64,000 nucleotides of DNA from Episyrphus balteatus. Taxonomy: Eukaryota; Arthropoda; Insecta; Diptera; Syrphidae. Position numbers and translations under genes: made by a program. The stretch spans positions 33,165,322-33,229,321 of the forward strand of contig NC_079137.1 in NCBI RefSeq assembly GCF_945859705.1, in the 5' to 3' direction. Position 1 is the stretch's first letter. Each line of letters begins with the position of its first letter. Shown one piece after another: positions 57,872-64,000 of this stretch. The notes below the pieces were generated by a model. It saw nothing but the letters and a program-made list of their open reading frames with translations. It ran no database searches and was not told the DNA's origin.

Positions 57872-59717
57872 GCTTTGTTACTCCTGCTGTCATGCGAAGC
57901 ATCTTCATCTCAGCTGCCGTTAACTTACTCTCATGCTTTTTGTACATTGTCCAACATTGTGAACCGTATGTGAGTGCTGGACGCACAACTGCGGTGTAGA
58001 GCCTTCCTTTCAGCTTAGGGGGCATTTTTCGATCACAGAAGATAGCAGAATTTTCCCGCCACTTCATCCACCCTACGCTTACGCGATGATTGATATCGTC
58101 ATCACAAGTACCTTCGTTATTTATCATAGACCCCAGATATTTAAACTTTTCACACTTGGGAAGCACTACACCATTCAAATAAATGTCAGGAATAGGCCTG
58201 TGTGGATCAGAAAATGGGCAGCATAGGTATTCTGTCTTTTTCGCGCTACCTTCTAGAACATCCACCCATACATCAAGTGCTCGTTGCAGGGATATCGGGT
58301 CTTCACTTATGATGGCTCCATCGTCAGCAAAGAATAACTGATGCACTTTTGGGTCCGTCACTTTGCCTTCGAGCAGGTAATCAAGAACGGTAATAAAGAG
58401 CAGAGGACTCAAGACGCTTCCCTGGTGTACACCTACTGTGATTTCGAATTCTTCGGTGACTCCAGCTGCACATCTTACTTTAGTAACTGCTCCATCATAC
58501 ATGTCCATAATTATCCGCACATAGGTTTCCGGAACTCCTCGTTGTCTGAGGGCCACCCATATCAGATCTCGTGGTTGTCGATCGAATGCTTTTTCAAAAT
58601 CAACCAATACCACATGCAAATCCTCCAAAGAATCTCGATGTTTTTCCATAATGATTCTGATACTCTGGATTGCATCTGTGGTTGATTTACCCGCAACAAA
58701 CCCGCACTGGTCATCAGATAGCCTTATTATTTTTCGCAGTCGGCTACCCAAGACTCGCTCAACGATCTTCATGGTGTGTGACATCAGCTTAATCGAACGG
58801 TAATTATCACAGCTTCGAGTATCACCCTTCCCTTTGTATATTGGAAGAAGATAACTTTCCCTCCATTGATTAGGCATTCGATCACCTCGTATAAGCTTGG
58901 AAACAAGAACCATGAGCCATTTAGACCCGATGTCTCCCATCTTTTTCCAAAACTCTGAGGGTATTTCGTCTGGCCCAACAGCTTTTCCCTTTTTGGAGTA
59001 TTTTACAGCCTCACTAACTTCTTCGACTGTGACATCGGATACTTCGCTTAAGTTAGGTGAAGCTATTGGAAAGTGTAGCCTTGGAAATTGTTCATTTAGA
59101 AGTTCGTCACAATACTGTCGCCACCTGTGGAGGATTTCTTCGTTTTCCACAAGTAGTTGGCCTTGAGCATTGTTAATAAACTTTGGCGAACAGATCTCCT
59201 GAGCATTTCTTCTTCTTTGAGCGGCTATTTTGAAGATGGTTGCGCCCTTATTCACGTTTTGTCGTAGCTCTTGAATAGCACCAGCAGTCGGGGAAGAAAT
59301 TTCATCTAGCTCCCGATACAGGTCTTCCGTATTCTTGGCTTGAATTTGGGCACATATCTTCTTCGCTTCTTTCTTGCAGTTTCTGTATTCCACTTCTAGG
59401 CGTGACTTTTGCTCTGTATTATTAGAGGGGCACTTCGACCAAGCTTTGAAAGCCATTTTCTTTTTACTTACAACTACTTTAGCTTCATCATTCCACCACC
59501 ATGTTTCTTTGCCTTGTTGGTTGTGTCCTTTTGAAACCCCTAACAGTGTTTTGGCTTTTTCTATGCAAGTTCGCTGTAGGAGGTCCCACATACTTTGTGC
59601 TGTACTCTCTTCATTTCGAAATATGTATATTGGTGTTGTTATACAGATAGTTTTGCATATTCGAAATAAAAGCTTCGCCTTTTTCCTTATCCAGATTATA
59701 CCATTTGATCTTCCCAA
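57822..59717 (-). pseudogene. RTE reverse transcriptase (631-codon open frame, frameshifted at both ends)
   Basis: The open frame contains the RT motifs in order: NYRSIKLMSHTMK (about residues 305-317), GFVAGKSTTDAI (339-350), LVDFEKAFDR (371-380, first catalytic aspartate at 373), HQGSVLSPLL (431-440), FADD (463-466, catalytic pair present) and FKYLGSMINNEG (525-536). About ten residues usual between the helix after FADD and KTEYL are missing (LEGSAKKTEYL), a small internal deletion. Residues 1-37 read the endonuclease's end in the wrong frame; the true RT frame begins about where EESTAQSMW appears. The end changes frame again near 57850. Function: it would copy the element's RNA at a nicked target (target-primed reverse transcription). 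Confidence 0.9.
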
Positions 59718-60639
59718 AAGTCTTTGTCTTTTTGTTGTCGTTCACTGTCTCCATAAAAAATTCTGTCAGTAGGAGACGGTGTTGGTGGGCGATCGCTTCT
59801 CCCAGTATCACTTTACAATCCTTGACCCGAGGTTTCATGAAACTAGATACCAAATGGTAATCAATCTGAGTCTCATTTCCACCACTGCTGTAAGTGACCA
59901 GGTGTCGGCTTTGTTTGATGAACATGGTATTAAGTACGATAAGACCATATGTTTTGCACGAGCTCAGGATGTCTTCACCAGGAGAGTTCCTGATGCCGTA
60001 TCCGAGGCCTCCATGGCAATCTTCATAGTCTTCGTTTGTTTTCCCGACATGTCCATTTAAATCTCCGCCCACGAACAAAAACTCTTCCTTTGGGATGTCC
60101 TTAAGTAGGTTGTGAAAATCTAGCCAAAATACATCTTTTTCCACCTGCTCACATCCAATTTGGGGAGCATATGCAGTGACAATATTCCACAACTTTCCTT
60201 TAATCACCAATTTAAGGGACATCAAACGGTCACTGGATTTCGAAATGGACAAAATGCTGCCTAAGAGGTCTTTTGCAAGGATGATTCCGATTCCGTTCTT
60301 ACCCTTTTCCGTTCCATAGTAGAACATCTTGTAATTTTTTGTCCTTGTATCCAAGAAACGGGCCCTATTTCCAGTGTTACGCCATTTAGTTTCTTGGACA
60401 CACAAGATGTCTACTCGCCTTCTTATCATCATCTCTTCCAGCTCGAAGCTTCGACCTGTCATACTCCCAACGTTCCAACTCGCAACTCTCAGATTTTGTA
60501 TAATCTGTGGCATTACTTTGCTAGCCCCCGGAATCCGCCTAGCTCTGACCCGAGCATTGCTACTCGGTCCAGGATCAGTACCATTAGTAATGGTAGTGCC
60601 TGGCGGGGTAGTGTCATTTCTTTGGACGAGTACTTCCAT
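59611..60639 (-). pseudogene. RTE apurinic-type endonuclease (342-codon open frame)
   Basis: The ATG at 60639 opens a frame with a basic, proline-rich first 45 residues and then an endonuclease/exonuclease/phosphatase fold: ASWNVGSM (Asn 56), QETKW (Glu 83), TAYAPQ (Tyr 157), GGDLNGHVG (Asp 193, Asn 195), QIDYHLV (Asp 260), and an AHQHRLL segment where the catalytic histidine is expected (287). All key residues appear present, so the domain could be intact. It nicks target DNA to prime reverse transcription. The frame ends at 59611, where the RT continues in another frame; a +1 change within about 59611-59700 would join them. A programmed shift is possible but damage is more likely, since a second frameshift lies downstream. 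Confidence 0.88.
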
Positions 60640-60920
60640 AATGCTTCAGTTCACAAAATCTTGCGAAACGTTGTTGTTGTTTTGTTTCGGCGCGTGCATA
60701 CTCCAGTTTTGTATTTGATCTCTCTTTAACAGCACCGGTGATCTCCAGTCGTGCCAACCCAGGGACTGACATGCACACTTTTGGGAAAGTTTACAGGTGT
60801 TAAGTGTCGCTAGGTTCACCTTGGTGTTTGTGACCTAGATAAATTTGCTCCTTTAGTCGCCTTTTACGACAAGCGGGGAGGCGCTGCAGGAATATTCTAA
60901 CCCGTCCCTGCACAGGGTCA
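60640..60920 (-). other. RTE 5' untranslated leader
   Basis: About 280 bases between the target duplication and the endonuclease ATG. It begins TGACCCTGTGCAGGGACGGG, with CCTGTGCAGG forming a small hairpin. It carries GCTTGTCGTAAAAGGCGACT at about 60855-60876, a phrase I associate with the 5' ends of RTE-type elements (from memory). Confidence 0.75.
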
Positions 60921-60935
60921 ACAATTAACAATAAT
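60921..60935. repeat. RTE target-site duplication, 5' side
   Basis: ACAATTAACAATAAT, identical to 56576-56590. Confidence 0.92.
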
Positions 60936-61102
60936 ACCGCAACAAATGTCCAAACACAAAAGAAATATAAACAAATCCATTTATATCTTGTACACTGAGC
61001 CAAAAAACAACGTAAAATCAATCTAAACCACTTTGAATCAATGGAAAATCACTACATTTTTAGCCTAAAGTGGAAAATGATTGAATCAAAGTAGCACACT
61101 TT

Positions 61103-61170
61103 AATTCAAAGTTGTTCACATATTAAATCAAAGTTGTTCACACATTAAATCAAAGTTGTTCACACATTAA
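61103..61170. repeat. Three-copy 22-bp tandem repeat
   Basis: TCAAAGTTGTTCACAYATTAAA repeats at 61106, 61128 and 61150. Confidence 0.93.
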
Positions 61171-61192
61171 AAAAATAAAAAAAGTAAAACTG

Positions 61193-61260
61193 GCATCCGC
61201 TGGGGATCGAACCTGCTATACCTGGGTTGACAAGCTTGTGCTTTACCACTGTGCCATCTC
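61193..61260 (-). other. tRNA-like sequence with perfect A and B boxes
   Basis: On the minus strand ATGGCACAGTGGTAAAGCAC contains an A box (TGGCACAGTGG), and GGTTCGATCCC a consensus B box; spacing between them is about 30 nt. Acceptor-stem pairing is poor, and the sequence sits inside an inverted-repeat element, so it is tRNA-derived and not a normal tRNA gene. Confidence 0.6.
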
Positions 61261-61680
61261 ACTTATAAAAATTGATGTGACAAACTGTAAGTTAAGCATA
61301 GGACGACTTTTTAGAAAATTAATGAATATATTTTTCACCATTGATTCAATGTAGAACGGATTAAAAATTACTATGCGTTTTTTCTCTGGGTGTATTAAAA
61401 TCACAAAGTTCAATTTTGGTGTGTAAGATATTTGGTACGTTTACCAGCTTTACCAACACAAACGCACCCATCTAAATTTTCAGATAAAAATTTACACCAG
61501 AAAATCGTAACTAAATGTCCAAAAACGTAACTAAATGACACCTAACTTTTTATGACATCTGACCAATCAGAGCCTCTGAAAATTCAGATCTTAAGTTCAG
61601 GTGGCCTGGGTTGAACGCGGGGAATGTTGGTACCTACCAATTTGAATTTCGATACAACAGTAATAGTGATGTGACATAAG

Positions 61681-62151
61681 AGGTCCGTTCCACACTCAGT
61701 TTGCAACTGCCGAATTTAGTAATATTTGGTTATTTTTGGTCAGAGTCTGTTCCCAACTTCAAAAATTGTGTAGAAGAGAGCGCTCATGAGAGAGTAAAAA
61801 ATTTCCCCACCCTGACAAATTTAGCCCAAAGAATTTCTTCCGGCAGAAATATGAGTTCTGTCAAATGAAATGTTGACGTATGTCAAACAAATAAACAAAA
61901 GAAGAAAACAAATCAAATTGTGGCGATTTTTAAATAGAATCGCGTTTGCGTGTTTTTTTGCATTAAAAAAGTGTTAATGTTTATCGAATTAAGCAGAAAA
62001 TATGAAATTGTGTTGAATAATGGTGTTCAACTTGTTCCAGACTTTTTAACAGTCTTTCGTAGTTTTATTTCCTTCTGAGAGAATTCTCTCCCAACTCTCA
62101 TTAACTAGACAGACTGCCGAATTTAGTGCACAAAAAGTCTGGAACAGACCT
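61681..62151. mobile_element. 471-bp MITE with AGGTCYGTTCCA termini
   Basis: AGGTCCGTTCCACACT at the left pairs with AGTCTGGAACAGACCT at the right, and AAG flanks both (61678-61680, 62152-62154), a possible 3-bp target duplication. CTGCCGAATTTAGT occurs near both ends in direct, not inverted, orientation (61707 and 62113). GAGAGCGCTC and TGAGAGAG words near 61780 give further dyads. No coding region. Confidence 0.75.
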
Positions 62152-62154
62152 AAG

Positions 62155-64000
62155 GTTTAATTTTCGTGTTTTCTCACACGACACTTTGAGAAACTTACAT
62201 AACACCTAATGTTAAGTTATTCTTTCCCTAAAGTATAGAAGGTTGATTCTTTCAGATGGTTTAAAAATAAAATTACGAAGCAATGCAATAAAATCCGAGA
62301 AAGGAGGCTTTTGAATCGTCGGAACCACTCACGACAAGTCGGTTCGGATAGAGCATAATTGTTGTTAGCTTCCACCAACGAAAGATGACTTTCTATGGTG
62401 TTTTCTTTAAATTGCACTCCACCAAAAATTACAACGAATGAAAAAACAAAACAAATTAATAAGAAAATAGTTCAGTTTATGTTGTTTTTTACTATCAAAC
62501 TTATTAACTTATTATGTATTTGTTTACATGCAATTAGTGCGGCCTCTTTAATGATCTGTAAAGAATTTTGGTTGTCTTTTGTATAAATAAAATTAAAATA
62601 AAAATGTTTAAAAAACAGGACAGTTTTTCGATGTCCTACTGCAGAAGTAAAAAGTTTGGGTTTCTTGATCCGCGTAATGTATGAAAGGAAAAATGTTTTC
62701 TATGTAAATTTGAATTTTCTCGGATAATTCTGAACCCAGTTACCCAGTAGTCTCGTAGATTTTTTAGAGCATGACCGTGAGTCAAATTCTGGTTATTCTA
62801 ATTTTTTTTGCATTGTTTTTTTTATATGGCATTATACCCAATGAACATCCTGAGTTTTTTAACGCAATATTGTCAAAAATACAAAAAAAAAAAACGAATT
62901 TTAGCCCTTAACCCTCCCTTATCAAACATATTTGTTCGTTAATTTGAACTTCACCATTTTGGTATTTGATGACTGATCCTCTTGAAAGAAACTACACGTT
63001 CTACTTACTTTTCCTTAAGAAGTACTTAAAAGATTGCCGCAAGAGTATTTCTTGTTTGACAAAAAAAAATGCGAAAAAAAATTAGGCATCAATCCTTTTG
63101 ATTTCTTATATTAATTAACAATTTGAACGCTAATGCAGATACAGAATTCTATGACTTTAAGTAAGCTTATGATGTTCATTGGGCAATAACTATAGACTTC
63201 TGTACCAAAAATCAGAACTATTGGATTTGACGCACAGCCTGGTGTATCACTAATCTAACTATACTCGAGCAATGTTTGCAAATATTTCCTCATGTATCGA
63301 CAACACGTACGGATGCTGTTCGATTTCTTATCGAACCAGTAGATTATTTAAATTCGTTCCCCAAAACAACAAATATTCAACTCACCCATACATAGGTACC
63401 TACTATTAAGTGCATCGTAAAAATCACATATAGTTACTCATTTATTTTGATAATAAAGTTGTTTAATTTGCATTTTCACAATATTTTTTTTTTAATTATC
63501 GGGTCTTATAATTTGCATTATAATATGTATCTCAATTAATATTTTTTTGACATTGATTTGGAACTGAACTGGTTAGAAAGTTCAATTACTTTAAAACTTT
63601 ACAACCTATCTGCTGATGAGCATTCCATAAATTCCTAATTTTTTGGTAGGTACAACTTTCGACTTTCCTAAAATTTTGAATATGATTCATAAAACAACTA
63701 TACGATGCACTCTACTGTGACTGTGTATTCATCGCCAACGCTAACATGTTATTTCTCTCAGACAGCTCGTAAGCTAGTTCGGTTTGGTCATATAATTAAA
63801 CGCAATTAGAATTGCTATGGGATCCTATCTCACAATTGTTTTCGAAATTATGACTAATTTCTTTGAAGTAGATATTTAATTCTACTCTATTACGCGACGA
63901 CAAAATCTGTACGTGCTTTAGTAATTTTTGTGTGCTCTTAGATCATAAGCTTTTAAAAGGCATCTTATTTCATAGTAAGTGTGGGTTCATCAACGAGAAT
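62155..64000. other. AT-rich stretch, nothing recognised
   Basis: No supported gene, RNA or bounded repeat up to the right edge. If the plus-strand exon at 50665 is real, this may be its first intron. Confidence 0.4.

Larger units (their letters stand above)
56591..60920 (-). mobile_element. Near-full-length RTE-clade non-LTR retrotransposon
   Basis: A 15-bp perfect duplication (56576-56590 and 60921-60935) bounds the element. Without the 890-bp insertion and its 5-bp duplication the length is about 3.43 kb, right for RTE elements. From the 5' end (right): a leader with the GCTTGTCGTAAAAGGCGACTAA motif common in RTE-type elements, an apurinic-type endonuclease, a reverse transcriptase, a short C-terminal region, and a 3' tail of AAAAAGGAAGAAGAAG instead of poly-A. 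Protein wording (for example IKLMSHTMK, RIRSTY) is that of the RTE/BovB-like group, whose endonuclease was also co-opted as CFDP2 in ruminants. Two frame changes show it is dead, but the intact duplication shows a fairly recent insertion. Confidence 0.93.
60993..61392. mobile_element. Short inverted-repeat element with a tRNA-like core (copy 2)
   Basis: Ends CACTGAGCCAAAAAAC and GTTTTTTCTCTGGGTG, flanked by TA (60991-60992, 61393-61394), match the layout of 3703-4131. Inner arms repeat CACTTTGAATCAATGG and ATTGATTCAATG-type words. A 22-bp tandem repeat (61103-61170) lies beside the tRNA-like core at 61193-61260. No coding capacity. Confidence 0.75.
56124..61622. mobile_element. Outer inverted-repeat element holding nested insertions
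   Basis: Left end CCGGGTTCAACGCACC.ATCTGAATTTAAG and right end (inverted) CGCGTTCAACCCAGGCC.ACCTGAACTTAAG match over about 40 bp at roughly 80-85%. Inside the left part a second GTTGAACGC and CATCTGAA pair follows at about 56173-56205. Removing the RTE copy leaves roughly 1.15 kb, of which 400 bp is the tRNA-core element. It has no coding capacity, and its target duplication is unclear. The similarity of the two ends could in principle be coincidental flanks of separate repeats, but order and spacing argue against that. Confidence 0.55.

Noticed and set aside
58341..60729. Several plus-strand open frames of 63-132 codons
   Set aside because: They are antisense shadows of the minus-strand RTE coding sequence.

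Overview
The window looks like a stretch of intron and intergenic DNA from an insect nuclear genome. It is very AT-rich and has no long host reading frames. Its transposon families (RTE, piggyBac, hAT, mariner-type and Transib-like short elements) are metazoan, and it holds short exon-like blocks with GTAAGT splice donors, CAAAATG start contexts and TCAGT-type initiators. A fly is my best guess, but nothing here fixes the order.

Host genes: four exon-like blocks are supportable. (1) Minus strand 270-137: ATG, a clear signal peptide and 44 codons, ending at a GTAAGT donor. This is the first coding exon of a secreted or membrane protein whose remainder lies off the left edge. (2) Minus strand 30581-30568: a 14-nt start exon (MSSS+2 nt) ending at GTAAGT, about 250 nt downstream of a doubled TCAGT initiator. 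(3) Minus strand 46104-46050: a possible 55-nt internal exon. (4) Plus strand 50665-50674: a 10-nt start exon (MPL+1 nt) ending at GTAAGT. The genes behind these exons cannot be named from the sequence.

Most of the structure comes from transposable elements. From left to right: a TTAA-flanked piggyBac-like element with a decayed transposase (1.39-3.25 kb); a TA-flanked inverted-repeat element with a tRNA-like core (3.70-4.13 kb) and a decayed relative (4.48-4.88 kb); a dispersed repeat starting at a TCTG microsatellite (6.04-6.84 kb); a reverse-transcriptase relic split by an hAT element with an 8-bp target duplication (14.4-16.1 kb); a diverged direct duplication and two short inverted-repeat elements (18.6-20.9 kb); a foldback element with long arms (27.5-28.9 kb); a probable solo LTR and a 5'-truncated RTE copy (33.3-34.6 kb); a 1.5-kb near-perfect foldback (36.5-38.0 kb); the RNase H end of another LINE (39.7-40.5 kb); several palindromic repeats (40.9-41.5, 44.7-45.0, 47.1-47.7 and 54.2-54.6 kb); and a set of nested insertions at 56.1-61.6 kb.

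The nested locus is the best-resolved part. An outer inverted-repeat element holds both a tRNA-core element and a near-complete RTE retrotransposon on the minus strand with a 15-bp target duplication. The RTE is itself cut near its 3' end by an 890-bp inverted-repeat element with a 5-bp CGCTG duplication. A truncated RTE copy at 34.4-34.6 kb still has the uninterrupted sequence at that point, which confirms the insertion. No tRNA or rRNA gene, CRISPR array or operon was found.
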